Below, one piece after another: positions 32,490 through 42,123 of a DNA stretch of 64,000 nucleotides. The stretch's first letter is position 1. Each line of letters begins with the position of its first letter. The stretch comes from Geothrix fuzhouensis (GTDB lineage: Bacteria; Acidobacteriota; Holophagae; Holophagales; Holophagaceae): the NCBI RefSeq assembly GCF_024609325.1, contig NZ_JANHMQ010000002.1, positions 372,001-436,000 of the forward strand, given 5' to 3'. The notes beneath the pieces were generated by a model. It worked only from the letters and a program-made list of their open reading frames with translations. It made no database searches and was not told the DNA's origin. The translations under genes and the position numbers were made by a program.

Positions 32490-35366
32490 ATGCCCATTCC
32501 AGCCCCCCTTTCGGCCTTCCTCCATCGGTGGCGCCGCCTGATCCTCGGACTGGCAGGGCTCTACGCGCTGTGGGTCCTGGCGGGCTTCTTCCTGATTCCG
32601 GCCCTGGCCAAACCCCGCCTCGAGCGGGCGGCCGCACAGGCCCTGAAGCGCCCCACCACCGTGGCCAAGCTGCGGTTCAACCCCTTCACCTTTGGCGTCA
32701 CCCTCGAAGGGCTGCGGGTGGCCGAGCGGGGCGGTGGCGACTGGATCACCCTGCGGCGCGCCTATGTGAACCCCTACGTCTGGCGGCTCCTGCGCCACAC
32801 GGTGGGCTTCGCCATCATCGAGGTCGACGGCCTGACGGTCCGGACCGTCCTGGATCATGAAGGCCGTCTCAACTTCCAGGATCTGCTCGAAGCGGAGGAC
32901 ACGGCCAAGGCCCCTGCCCAGGAGGCCCCACCCTCCGCGTGGATCCTGGACGTCCGCCGGTTCGAGCTTCGTGACGGGCGGGTGGAGTTCATGGACCGGT
33001 CCGCCTCGGCCCCCTTCCACTCGGAGCTGGGCCCCATCGCCTTCCGCCTGGATGGCCTGCGCACGGTGGTCGGCCACCGCAGCGGGGTCACCCTGGAGGC
33101 CTGGACGGAAGCCAAGGAGCACGTGGCCTGGAAGGGGGACCTGGGCTTCCAGCCCTTCGCCTCCAGGGGCACCCTGCTGCTGGAGAATCTGGCGCTGCCC
33201 AAGTACCGCCCCTACGAACAGGAGCAGGTCTCCAGCGAGATCCGCAGCGGCACGGGCACCGTGCGGGCGCAATACCGCTTCGAGTGGTCCAAGGGCCACC
33301 ACGTCGCGGAGCTGTCCGGGCTGGAGGTGGCGGTAAGGGATCTGAAGGTTGCCGAGCGCGGCGTCGCGGACCCCGTCATCGAACTGCCCTCCCTCGACAT
33401 CAAGGATGGCCGGGCCGATCTGCTGGCGCCTTCCGTGGAGCTGGGCTCCGTCACCGCGGACCAGGGCGTGCTCCGGGTCCAGGCCGCCAAGGACGGCGCC
33501 CTGAACCTGGCGCGTCTCTTCGCGCCGCCAAAGCCCAAGGAGAAGAAAAAGGACGAGAAGCCGCTCCAGCTCCTGATCCGCGACCTGGCCTTGAAGGGCT
33601 TCCGGGTGGGCTGGGGGGACCTGGGCCCCGCGCGGCCCGTGAAGATGGAGGCCACGGATGTGGCCCTGGGCTGGAAGGACCTGACCCTGGAACCGGAGAC
33701 CGCCAGCCCGATGGTCCTGGACCTGAAGCTCGGGACGGGGGCCCTCCACCTGGACGGCCGCGTGGCGCCGCTCAAGGCGTCCGGCGAGGTGCAGGTGAAG
33801 GCCGAGGGCCTGGAGCTGGCCCCCTGGGATCCCTATCTGGACACGGCCCTGGACCTGCGCATCGCCAGCGGGAAGCTGGGCGCCGATGGGCGCGTGCGCT
33901 TCGCCTTTGAGGGGCGCAAGAGCGATGGGATCACCTACCGGGGCGCCGCCTCCGTGCAGGGCTTCGAGGCCCGGGACGCGGCCCTGAACGAGCCCTTCGT
34001 GCGCTGGAAGGCGCTGCGCCTGTCGGGGGCGGAGATCCGCTCGGAGCCCCTGTCCGTGGTCATCCAGACTGTGGGCTGGACCGACCCCGAAGGTCGCGTC
34101 GTGGTGCAGCCCGACGGCAGCACCAACGTGGCCCGGGCCCTGCGGCTGGCCCCGGAAGGCAAGCCCACCGCCCCGACCGCCGCCGTCCTGCCCGCCACGC
34201 CCGCCGGCTCGCCGGATCTCACCATCGTGACCTTCGGCATCACCGGTGGCCGCCTCAGCTACATCGACCGTTCCCTGCAGCCGAACGCGGCGCTGGTGCT
34301 GAGCGACCTGGAGGGCAGCTACCTGGGCCTGTCCAGCCGCCCCGATGCCTCGTCGAAGGTGGACTTCAGGGGCCGGGCCGGCGGGCTGGCCCCCATCACC
34401 ATCACGGGCCACGCCATGCCCCTGCGCAGCGACCTGGACACGGACGTGCTCCTGAAGATCCAGGGAGCGGACCTCACGGACTTCACGCCCTATACCGGCA
34501 AGTACCTGGGCTACACCGTGCAGAAGGGCAAACTCGTCCTGGATTCCCGCCTGCGCATCGACCACCGCAACCTGAAGTCCGAGAATGCCGTGAAGCTCGA
34601 CCAGTTCTACCTGGGCGAGAAGGTGCCGAGCCCGGAGGCCACGGGCCTGCCCGTGAAGCTCGGCCTGGCGATCCTCCGCGACCGCAAGGGCGTCATCGGC
34701 TTCGACCTGCCCATCGAGGGCAGCCTCGACGATCCCAATGTGAAGTACGGCAAGCTGGTGTGGAAGGCCATCTTCAACCTGCTGGGGAAGATCGCCACCT
34801 CGCCGTTCACCCTCATCGGGAAGCTCTTCGGTGGCGAGGCGGGCGATCTCAGCAGCGTCGCCTTTGCTCCTGGCGAGGCGGCCCTGGATGCTGCCGCCAC
34901 GGTCAAGCTCCAGGCCCTGGCCAAGGCCCTCCAGGAACGGCCTGAGCTGAGGCTGGAGGCCGAGGGCGCCATGGATGAAGGCCAGGATGGCGGAGCCCTG
35001 CGCAAAGCCGCCCTGGAGGCCTTGTTGCGACGCACCCGGGCCCGAGGGTTGAAGCTCACCGAAGAAGCCCCGGTGCCCCCCTCTGAGCGGGAACGCTGGG
35101 TCAAGGCCGCCTTCGAGGCTGCCTTCCCCGCGCCAAAGGAGCTCAAGGGCGCCCAGCCGACCCCGCCTCCGCCGCCCGCGGAGATGGAGCAGCGCCTGCT
35201 GGGCGCGCAGAAGGTGGACCCCGCCGACCTCGCCCAATTGGCCGACACTCGCGCCAAGGCTGTCCTGTCCTGGCTGCTGGACACCGCCAAGGCCGATCCC
35301 ACCCGGGTCTTCCAGGTCAGGACCGGGCAGGCCAAGGGCGCCGTCGTGGCGTTCAGCCTCAAATAG
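32490..35366 (+). CDS. DUF748 (AsmA/YhdP-like) envelope protein
   Basis: The 958-residue protein has one N-terminal membrane helix (residues about 16-38) and a long periplasmic part of repeated beta segments. RFNPFTFGVTLEGLRV and EVDGLTVRT are typical of DUF748/AsmA-like proteins, and the C-terminal part (FAPGEAALDAAATVKLQALA then PELRLEAEG) is the conserved DUF748 tail. Large AsmA-like proteins span the periplasm and help move phospholipids to the outer membrane. Monocistronic. Divergent from the GTPase gene. Confidence 0.85.
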   Translation: MPIPAPLSAFLHRWRRLILGLAGLYALWVLAGFFLIPALAKPRLERAAAQALKRPTTVAKLRFNPFTFGVTLEGLRVAERGGGDWITLRRAYVNPYVWRLLRHTVGFAIIEVDGLTVRTVLDHEGRLNFQDLLEAEDTAKAPAQEAPPSAWILDVRRFELRDGRVEFMDRSASAPFHSELGPIAFRLDGLRTVVGHRSGVTLEAWTEAKEHVAWKGDLGFQPFASRGTLLLENLALPKYRPYEQEQVSSEIRSGTGTVRAQYRFEWSKGHHVAELSGLEVAVRDLKVAERGVADPVIELPSLDIKDGRADLLAPSVELGSVTADQGVLRVQAAKDGALNLARLFAPPKPKEKKKDEKPLQLLIRDLALKGFRVGWGDLGPARPVKMEATDVALGWKDLTLEPETASPMVLDLKLGTGALHLDGRVAPLKASGEVQVKAEGLELAPWDPYLDTALDLRIASGKLGADGRVRFAFEGRKSDGITYRGAASVQGFEARDAALNEPFVRWKALRLSGAEIRSEPLSVVIQTVGWTDPEGRVVVQPDGSTNVARALRLAPEGKPTAPTAAVLPATPAGSPDLTIVTFGITGGRLSYIDRSLQPNAALVLSDLEGSYLGLSSRPDASSKVDFRGRAGGLAPITITGHAMPLRSDLDTDVLLKIQGADLTDFTPYTGKYLGYTVQKGKLVLDSRLRIDHRNLKSENAVKLDQFYLGEKVPSPEATGLPVKLGLAILRDRKGVIGFDLPIEGSLDDPNVKYGKLVWKAIFNLLGKIATSPFTLIGKLFGGEAGDLSSVAFAPGEAALDAAATVKLQALAKALQERPELRLEAEGAMDEGQDGGALRKAALEALLRRTRARGLKLTEEAPVPPSERERWVKAAFEAAFPAPKELKGAQPTPPPPPAEMEQRLLGAQKVDPADLAQLADTRAKAVLSWLLDTAKADPTRVFQVRTGQAKGAVVAFSLK

Positions 35367-35689
35367 CAGCGGCCTTCCGGCTGGCGCAAAGGACTGCAGG
35401 CCAACCATCGCGGCATCGATGCCTGCTGCGAAAACTGGCAGAGCGCGGCCTGGTTCCATGTGCGGAAGTTGAAGGCGTTTGGTGCCATCGGCGTGCGAAG
35501 CCCAACTGGGTGTCGGTTGGAGCCCAAACGGCTTTACAGGGGGGTGAAACTCCCCGGCGCGCTCCGAGGTAGGCGCGCTTTGCCCGGGGGAGGGTAAAAG
35601 AACACCTCGAGGGCATTTTTTGTGGTTGAAATGGGCATTTGTTAATAATATTTTTCCATAGTCCAGTTCGCATATCCTCGGAGTTTTCC
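35367..35689 (+). promoter_or_regulatory. 323-bp leader of the protease gene with candidate structured RNA
   Basis: No gene fits here. A possible hairpin is at about 35391-35424 (GCAGGC...GCCTGC). At 35532-35600 CTTTAC can close with GTAAAAG around two alternatives: a small hairpin GGGG-TGAAACT-CCCC, or a longer one in which CTCCCCGG (35550-35557) pairs with CCGGGGGAG (35584-35592) and GCGCGC (35557-35562) with GCGCGC (35573-35578). These exclude each other, as in an attenuator or riboswitch. It matches no riboswitch class I know. Confidence 0.45.
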
Positions 35690-38600
35690 ATGTATAGACG
35701 TTTAATGCTTGCCCTTATGGCGGCGGTAGTCTCTGCGTCGCAGCCGGCAGACCGCGGAAAAACCGGGTCTCCAGCCTCAATCTCCAAATCGGAAGCGACC
35801 CCGGTCCTGGTCCCGGGCGAAGTGAAGACGGCCGTGATCACGCCACAGGGCAGGGTCGAGGAGGGCTCGGTTCAGGTGAGCGGGCCAATCTCCGTGATCA
35901 TCCAACTGCGGGATGAACCGATCCTGACCCGGAAGAAATCCATGGCGGCCTTGGGTGCACAGGAGCGGGCGCATCAGCTGAGGCAGCACCACGACCGCCT
36001 GGTGAACGCCCAGGCCCAGCTGAAAGCGTGGATCAAGACCCTTGAACCTGGCAAGCGGGACGAGGCCTTCAGGCACTACCGCTTCGCCTTCAACGGGCTG
36101 GCCACCACGGTGTCGTCCGAGACCCTGAAGAAACTGAGACAACAGCCCGATGTGGCGCGGGTGTTCCGTGATGGCGTTGTCAAGGCGACTCTCGCCGATA
36201 GCGTCCCCCTCATCGGGGCACCCCAAATGTGGGCAGATTACGGCGCCGATGGTCAGGGCATTCGTGTAGCCGTGATCGATACCGGCATCGATTACACCCA
36301 TCCGGACCTGGGGGGCGGTTTTGGCCCAGGGTTCAAAGTGATCGGGGGATACGACTTCATTAATGGGGATGGGGATCCCATGGACGACAATGGGCATGGC
36401 ACCCACGTGGCAGGGATCGTCGCGGCCAGTGGAATCATCAAAGGGGTGGCGCCTGGAGCCAAGCTTCTGGCCTACAAGGTTCTCGGCGCAAGCGGAAGCG
36501 GATCGCAAAGCACCATTATCGAAGGCATCGACCGAGCAGTGGATCCAGACCAGGATCCAGGCACGGACGACGGTGCCCAGGTCATCAACCTGAGTTTGGG
36601 AGGCACTGGCGATCCTGATGACGCGGTCTCGCAGGTCGTGGACATAGCCGTGAATGCCGGTGTTGTCTGTGTCGTAGCGGCGGGGAATTCTGGAAGTAAC
36701 TATTCGACCATCGGATCTCCCGCATGTGCACGCGAAGCTCTGACGGTGGGGGCCTCGGACAACCAGGACCTGATGGCTTATTTCAGTTCCCGCGGGCCAA
36801 GCCAGCCGGATCTGGCCATCAAGCCCGATCTCACCGCCCCAGGTGTCTCGATCCGTTCGACTTGGCCGGGCGGTGGCTACCAGGTCGAGAGTGGCACTTC
36901 TATGGCGGCGCCCCATGTGGCAGGCGCCGTGGCCTTACTCCTGCAACTCCATCCCACATGGACGCCCGACATTGTGAAGGCCGTGCTCTCTGAGAGGGCC
37001 AAAGACCTAGGGCAGGATGCCTTCACCCAGGGCAACGGCCGCGTCCAGGTGGTGAACTCTCATCTCGCCAAGGCGGCGATGATTCCAAACAACCTCAACT
37101 TCGGCAACGTGGCCGTGAGCCAGGGAATGTGGAGCAAGACCCAAACCCTGAATCTTAAAAACCTGGACTCCTCTTCGCGTACCTACACCCTGACCATGCA
37201 GGGGCAGACGGCGCCAGGGAGCACTTGGACCATTACCCCCTCTACGGTGGCTCTCAACCCAGGGCAATCCCAAGTTGTATCCGTGGTTCTCACCGTGGAC
37301 AGCAGCGTTCTCCCCTTTGGTCCATCACCCAACATGGCCTTCGAAGCCAAACTGGTGGCCAACTCGGGGGATGATGAGATCAGGATGCCAGTGGTGTTCT
37401 ACAAGGGATGCCTGTTGACAATCAACTTTGATCAAGTCCCCGAATCTGCCATTGTTTTTGATCAAAATAATGATCCTTTTGACGGCTTTGATTATAAGGT
37501 CATTGGCGGATTTGCTACATCGCTTAAACAGACTGTCACTATGATATTGCCACCACGTAAATATGACATCATGTGTCGTTATTTTAATAATGGACAACGT
37601 TATATAGTGAAAGAAAATATTGATTTAATTTTAAACAATAATTTAACAATAAATATTAACTATAATCAAGAAATATTTCATCATGTTTCATTAAAATCAT
37701 TGGATTCCAAAGGAAATGAAATCTGGCCTGCTGATCTTAAAGAGTCTGGCTCCGATTGTACCCTCACCCACCGTTCTGGAATGAAATACGTCTTGCGTGG
37801 AGGGCTTTATGATTTTTATTTTTCAGACATGTCAGATGCCTACACTTTCGACCTCCTTCAATATGGTTGGTCCAATTCATTAAGTGGAAGTAAATATTAT
37901 GAATTTAGACATTCTTTCAATGGGATTTTAAATGACCTAATCCTTATCAGCGCCCCTTCAAAATCAGTAAAGCTCGCATTCAATGTGGATCCGGCCATCG
38001 ATTCGATCTGGGTCGGATTTATGAGATACATGATGTTTTTCGGGGGGGGCCGCTATTGGGGGAATTTTAGCTATGGAAGCATCCAACCTGGTGACCAGCC
38101 GCCTTGGGTGCTGAAGCGACCCTTCAACCTGGAGGTGGACCTCTCTTCCCATCCGCGCCCAGGCTTTCTATCCAGTCAAAGCAGCCCTTATGTCATGGCT
38201 TACCGGGGCGGCAGCATGCCGGAAGAACTTCTTTATGAAGGGGGCCTTCTAAGCGCAGTTGATGGGAACACCATGGGAATCTACGACCATGGGGAGCCCT
38301 CGATCCCCTTCCGCACTACCCAGGGATCGCAGGTGGTGATGGGCGAATCTCCTTCCTTCTGGACGGGGCAGCTTACGGTGTCGCCTGGCTTGGCGACCTT
38401 GTCCAGTTCCAGGGGATATGCCCCTTTGTTCTACGGGCAATCCGCAGACACCGTCCCGGGCGGCCTTTCCTATGAATGGTTCCAAGGCACCTCGCTTCTC
38501 TCGAGTGGGAGTGTGGAATCCTTCATGAAACCGGACTGTCCTCCCCCCATGTTCGGGATTCCCTCGGGGCCTTGCAGCCTGAAAATTCCCTTCGATGGCT

Positions 38601-41479
38601 ACTTCATCAATGGGCAGCGGGGACATGCCGTGGCGACCCTGGCTTTCGACAGCAGTAAGACGGACCAGTCGCCCCCGTTTCTGAAACAGTTCGGCATTCT
38701 GAAGAATGGCGAGACTTCCTCCACGACGGCTGCGGGAGGAGTGAATCAGTTGAAGATCCAAGTGGAGGATGGGGTTTCCCTGGCCCAGTTCCAGGCCTTC
38801 TACCAGACGAGCGGTGATTGGCAGCCCATCGCGTTACCTCTGCCGACCGGACCCAGCGCGGATGTTCTGGTGGATCTGCCATCGAACCTGCCCCAGGGCT
38901 TCGTGAACCTGAAGTTCGTTGCCGCGGACGGAGATGGGAACAGCCTCACTCAAGAGATGACGCCCGCTTTCTACCATTCCGCCCTGCCTGCGCCGGGTAT
39001 GCCCTCTGGCCCCGTGGAGTCCCCAGTGGGGATTTCCAACACCTATACCAGTGCTCTCCCAGGAGCTTGGGGAACGGTGTACTACACCTTCGATTGGGGT
39101 GATGGCACAAGCGCCACCTCCGGTGCAACTCCTTCGGAAGTTCCTGTGAGTGCTTCCCATGTCTGGTCGACTGCGGGAATGTTCTCGGTTCGCGTCAGGG
39201 TGGCGGACGACCTCGGTCAAACCTCCGAGTGGTCTGAAGGCCTGACAGTGTTGGTTCCAGGCCCCCCCGTCATCACCACCCAACCGAGGAGTGGCACCAC
39301 CAACACCGGTGGCTATGGATGGATTCCTACGTTCACGGTGGAGGCCAGGGGAACTGCCCCCCTGTCATACCAATGGTGGAGGAATGGTGCGCCCATCGAA
39401 GGCGCCACGAGCAGTAGTTACACCCTCACCACCTTCACGGTGGCCGATGATGGGGCGCGGTTCTTTGCGGTGGTGAGCAACCCCTATGGAACGGTTGTTT
39501 CCAGCGAAGCCATCCTGACTGTGCTGGGACCTCCAGTCATTACCGCACAGCCCCAAAACATCAGTGTGCTATTGGGCCAACCTGCCACCTTCTCCGTGGA
39601 GGCTTCAGGGCCTGGACCACTGGGCTATTTCTGGTTCAAGAACGGGATTGCCGTTGGAGGCAATTCAAGCACCTACACCACCGCGCCGACTGCCGCCTCG
39701 GACGATGGAGGTTCATTCACTGTCGTAGTAAACAACGCCGTTGGTAGCACTGTATCTAACATTGCGACCCTGACGGTCCTGACCGCGCCGAGCATCGGCG
39801 CCCAACCGCAAAGCACCAGCGTGGTCGCGGGCCAGACGGCGACCTTCAGCGTGACGGCCACCGGCACCGGCCCGCTGACCTACCAGTGGCGGAAGAACAG
39901 CGCCGCCATCAGCGGGGCCACCTCCAGCAGCTACACGACGCCTCCGGTGACGGCGGCGGACAACGGCGCCACCTTCTCGGTGGTGGTGACCAATGCGCAG
40001 GGAAGCGTGCCTTCGGGTGAAGCGACCCTGACGGTCCTGACCGCGCCGAGCATCGGCACCCAGCCCCAAAGCACCAGCGTGGTCGCGGGCCAGACGGCGA
40101 CCTTCAGCGTGACGGCCACCGGCACCGGCCCGCTGACCTACCAGTGGCGGAAGAACGGCGCCGGCATCAGCGGGGCCACCTCCAGCAGCTACACGACGCC
40201 TGCGGTGACGGCGGCGGACAACGGCGCCACCTTCTCGGTGGTGGTGACCAATGCGCAGGGAAGCGTGCCTTCGAGTGACGCGACCCTGACGGTGCTCGTC
40301 GCGCCGAGTATCGGCACCCAGCCGCAAAGCAGCAGCGTGGTCGCGGGCCAGACGGCGACCTTCAGCGTGACGGCCACCGGCACCGGCCCTCTGACCTACC
40401 AGTGGCGGAAGAACAGCGCCGGCATCAGCGGGGCCACCTCCAGCAGCTACACGACGCCTGCGGTGACGGCGGCGGACAACGGCGCCACCTTCTCGGTGGT
40501 GGTGACCAATGCGCAGGGAAGCGTGCCTTCGGGTGACGCGACCCTGACGGTGCTCGTCGCGCCGAGTATCGGCACCCAGCCCCAAAGCACCAGTGTGGTC
40601 GCGGGCCAGACGGCGACCTTCAGCGTGACGGCCACCGGAACCGGCCCTCTGACCTACCAGTGGCGGAAGAACGGCGCCGGCATCAGCGGGGCCACCTCCA
40701 GCAGCTACACGACGCCTGCGGTGACGGCGGCGGACAACGGCGCCACCTTCTCGGTGGTGGTGACCAATGCGCAGGGAAGCGTGCCTTCGGGTGACGCGAC
40801 CCTGACGGTGCTCGTCGCGCCGAGTATCGGCACCCAGCCCCAAAGCACCAGTGTGGTCGCGGGCCAGACGGCGACCTTCAGCGTGACGGCCACCGGAACC
40901 GGCCCTCTGACCTACCAGTGGCGGAAGAACGGCGCCGCCATCAGTGGGGCCACCTCCAGCAGCTACACGACGCCTGCGGTGACGGCGGCGGACAACGGCG
41001 CCACCTTCTCGGTGGTGGTGACCAATGCGCAGGGAAGCGTGCCTTCGAGTGACGCGACCCTGACGGTGCTGACCGCGCTGGTGCCTACCGTGGAGGTCCA
41101 GCCGGCGGCCCTAGGCTGCTTCCCCGGGGAGGCGATCGCGTTCACGGCAAGGGTCACCAATGCCACCGACACCCGTGTGACCTGGACGGTCAGCGCCGGC
41201 ACCATCGACACTTCAGGTCGCTTCAATGCGCCCGGAGCGCCTGGCGTGGTGACGGTCACGGCCACCAGCTTGGCGGACCCCTCTCGAACGGGCATGGCGA
41301 CGATCACCGTGCGCGGGACTGATTTTGATGGCAACACGGCGCTGAATCCGAAGCTCCTGGGCCTGGCCCATGCCATGGGCAGCAACGCCCCTGCGGATCT
41401 GGCCAAGTACGATTTCAACGGCGATGGCTGGATCGATGATGCGGATCTGACCAAGCTTTACCTGAAGATGGGGTGGTGA
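35690..41479 (+). CDS. giant secreted subtilisin with PKD, Ig-like repeats and dockerin-like C-terminus
   Basis: The 1,929-residue protein has a signal peptide (RLMLALMAAVVSASQ), a propeptide and an S8 protease domain with Asp (VIDTGIDYTHPDL), His (GHGTHVAGIV), Asn (AAGNSGS) and Ser (SGTSMAAPHVAGA). A choice-of-anchor-like stretch and a PKD domain (FDWGDGTSA) follow, then seven Ig-like domains, the last five nearly identical 86-residue copies (39781-41070), a Big_2-like domain, and a dockerin-type EF-hand near the C-terminus (YDFNGDGWIDDADL). The ATG at 35690 follows GGAG; it is the start that leads directly into the signal. Coupled to the next gene. Confidence 0.93.
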   Translation: MYRRLMLALMAAVVSASQPADRGKTGSPASISKSEATPVLVPGEVKTAVITPQGRVEEGSVQVSGPISVIIQLRDEPILTRKKSMAALGAQERAHQLRQHHDRLVNAQAQLKAWIKTLEPGKRDEAFRHYRFAFNGLATTVSSETLKKLRQQPDVARVFRDGVVKATLADSVPLIGAPQMWADYGADGQGIRVAVIDTGIDYTHPDLGGGFGPGFKVIGGYDFINGDGDPMDDNGHGTHVAGIVAASGIIKGVAPGAKLLAYKVLGASGSGSQSTIIEGIDRAVDPDQDPGTDDGAQVINLSLGGTGDPDDAVSQVVDIAVNAGVVCVVAAGNSGSNYSTIGSPACAREALTVGASDNQDLMAYFSSRGPSQPDLAIKPDLTAPGVSIRSTWPGGGYQVESGTSMAAPHVAGAVALLLQLHPTWTPDIVKAVLSERAKDLGQDAFTQGNGRVQVVNSHLAKAAMIPNNLNFGNVAVSQGMWSKTQTLNLKNLDSSSRTYTLTMQGQTAPGSTWTITPSTVALNPGQSQVVSVVLTVDSSVLPFGPSPNMAFEAKLVANSGDDEIRMPVVFYKGCLLTINFDQVPESAIVFDQNNDPFDGFDYKVIGGFATSLKQTVTMILPPRKYDIMCRYFNNGQRYIVKENIDLILNNNLTININYNQEIFHHVSLKSLDSKGNEIWPADLKESGSDCTLTHRSGMKYVLRGGLYDFYFSDMSDAYTFDLLQYGWSNSLSGSKYYEFRHSFNGILNDLILISAPSKSVKLAFNVDPAIDSIWVGFMRYMMFFGGGRYWGNFSYGSIQPGDQPPWVLKRPFNLEVDLSSHPRPGFLSSQSSPYVMAYRGGSMPEELLYEGGLLSAVDGNTMGIYDHGEPSIPFRTTQGSQVVMGESPSFWTGQLTVSPGLATLSSSRGYAPLFYGQSADTVPGGLSYEWFQGTSLLSSGSVESFMKPDCPPPMFGIPSGPCSLKIPFDGYFINGQRGHAVATLAFDSSKTDQSPPFLKQFGILKNGETSSTTAAGGVNQLKIQVEDGVSLAQFQAFYQTSGDWQPIALPLPTGPSADVLVDLPSNLPQGFVNLKFVAADGDGNSLTQEMTPAFYHSALPAPGMPSGPVESPVGISNTYTSALPGAWGTVYYTFDWGDGTSATSGATPSEVPVSASHVWSTAGMFSVRVRVADDLGQTSEWSEGLTVLVPGPPVITTQPRSGTTNTGGYGWIPTFTVEARGTAPLSYQWWRNGAPIEGATSSSYTLTTFTVADDGARFFAVVSNPYGTVVSSEAILTVLGPPVITAQPQNISVLLGQPATFSVEASGPGPLGYFWFKNGIAVGGNSSTYTTAPTAASDDGGSFTVVVNNAVGSTVSNIATLTVLTAPSIGAQPQSTSVVAGQTATFSVTATGTGPLTYQWRKNSAAISGATSSSYTTPPVTAADNGATFSVVVTNAQGSVPSGEATLTVLTAPSIGTQPQSTSVVAGQTATFSVTATGTGPLTYQWRKNGAGISGATSSSYTTPAVTAADNGATFSVVVTNAQGSVPSSDATLTVLVAPSIGTQPQSSSVVAGQTATFSVTATGTGPLTYQWRKNSAGISGATSSSYTTPAVTAADNGATFSVVVTNAQGSVPSGDATLTVLVAPSIGTQPQSTSVVAGQTATFSVTATGTGPLTYQWRKNGAGISGATSSSYTTPAVTAADNGATFSVVVTNAQGSVPSGDATLTVLVAPSIGTQPQSTSVVAGQTATFSVTATGTGPLTYQWRKNGAAISGATSSSYTTPAVTAADNGATFSVVVTNAQGSVPSSDATLTVLTALVPTVEVQPAALGCFPGEAIAFTARVTNATDTRVTWTVSAGTIDTSGRFNAPGAPGVVTVTATSLADPSRTGMATITVRGTDFDGNTALNPKLLGLAHAMGSNAPADLAKYDFNGDGWIDDADLTKLYLKMGW
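39781..41070 (+). repeat. five tandem 258-bp repeats encoding Ig-like domains
   Basis: Units begin at 39781, 40039, 40297, 40555 and 40813, each 258 bp (86 codons) and almost identical at DNA level. Differences between units are a few bases (for example AGC/GGC at KNS/KNG). Two diverged Ig-like domains lie just before. Such an array can gain or lose units by recombination. Confidence 0.95.
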
Positions 41480-41482
41480 GAC

Positions 41483-42064
41483 ATGGGCATGACCCGATGG
41501 GTTTTCATGGCAGGCGCATTGGTGGTCCTGACGGCTTGTGGTGGTGGGGGAGGGGGCGGCACCAGCTCCCAGCCCTCACAGCCTGCAAAGGCCGTGGGGT
41601 TGGCGTACACGGATCCTGCAAGCGGAAGCTTCCGCCTGGTCAGGGATGCCAGCAGCACCAGCACCAAGCTCATCCTGCGACTGGTTGGGCCGGCGGCTTC
41701 CACGGGACGGGGTGTGGCCTTCACCTTCACGGTGGACCCGGCCCTGGCCGATTTGGTGAAGGTGGCGGATGCGGATGCCGAATACGTCCAGAACGGAGAT
41801 GCCTTCGTCCTCGGTGATGCACCCCGTTTCCTCAAGGGGATCAAGCAGAACGGGACGGTCAGCGTGACGGTCTCGCAGAAGGGGCAGGGCTCAGCCAGGG
41901 CCCTCGATGCCACGCTCCTGAAGGTGGCGGTCCAGTTCAAAGCCACTGCGGGCCTCAATGCCGGCACCGTGATACCCATCAGTGTGACGGAGGGGCAGTA
42001 CCTTCCGGCAATCGGCGGACCTGCGGCCATGAACGTAAGCACCGGTTCCCTCAAGGCGCAGTAG
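41483..42064 (+). CDS. lipoprotein with cohesin-like domain
   Basis: The 193-residue protein starts three bases after the protease stop. It has a lipoprotein signal (GALVVLTACGGG, Cys near residue 19), a Gly/Ser/Gln linker and a domain of about 150 residues with the cohesin-like order: a strand TKLILRLVG, GVAFTFTVDPALADLVKV (compare the YDP-type turn of cohesins), GTVSVTVSQ and LLKVAVQFKATAGLNAGT. Cohesins bind dockerins, and the protease next door ends in a dockerin-like motif. The cohesin call is from pattern, so it needs a profile search. Confidence 0.7.
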   Translation: MGMTRWVFMAGALVVLTACGGGGGGGTSSQPSQPAKAVGLAYTDPASGSFRLVRDASSTSTKLILRLVGPAASTGRGVAFTFTVDPALADLVKVADADAEYVQNGDAFVLGDAPRFLKGIKQNGTVSVTVSQKGQGSARALDATLLKVAVQFKATAGLNAGTVIPISVTEGQYLPAIGGPAAMNVSTGSLKAQ

Positions 42065-42123
42065 AGGCCTTTCCACGAGTCTGGCAGCTGACCCCTTGGG
42101 CGTCCGCTGCCACCATTTTCGGT

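Noticed and set aside
32340-35459. Very long antisense frame opposite the DUF748 gene (about 1,000 codons); similar frames opposite serC, the DUF1015 gene, dnaE and the permease
   Set aside because: Typical of GC-rich coding DNA; composition and lack of any domain pattern show they are shadows of the real genes.
35532-35600. Assignment of the protease leader to a c-di-GMP-I riboswitch
   Set aside because: The conserved core elements of that class (GCAAA and GACGCAAAGCC-type segments) are not present in order.
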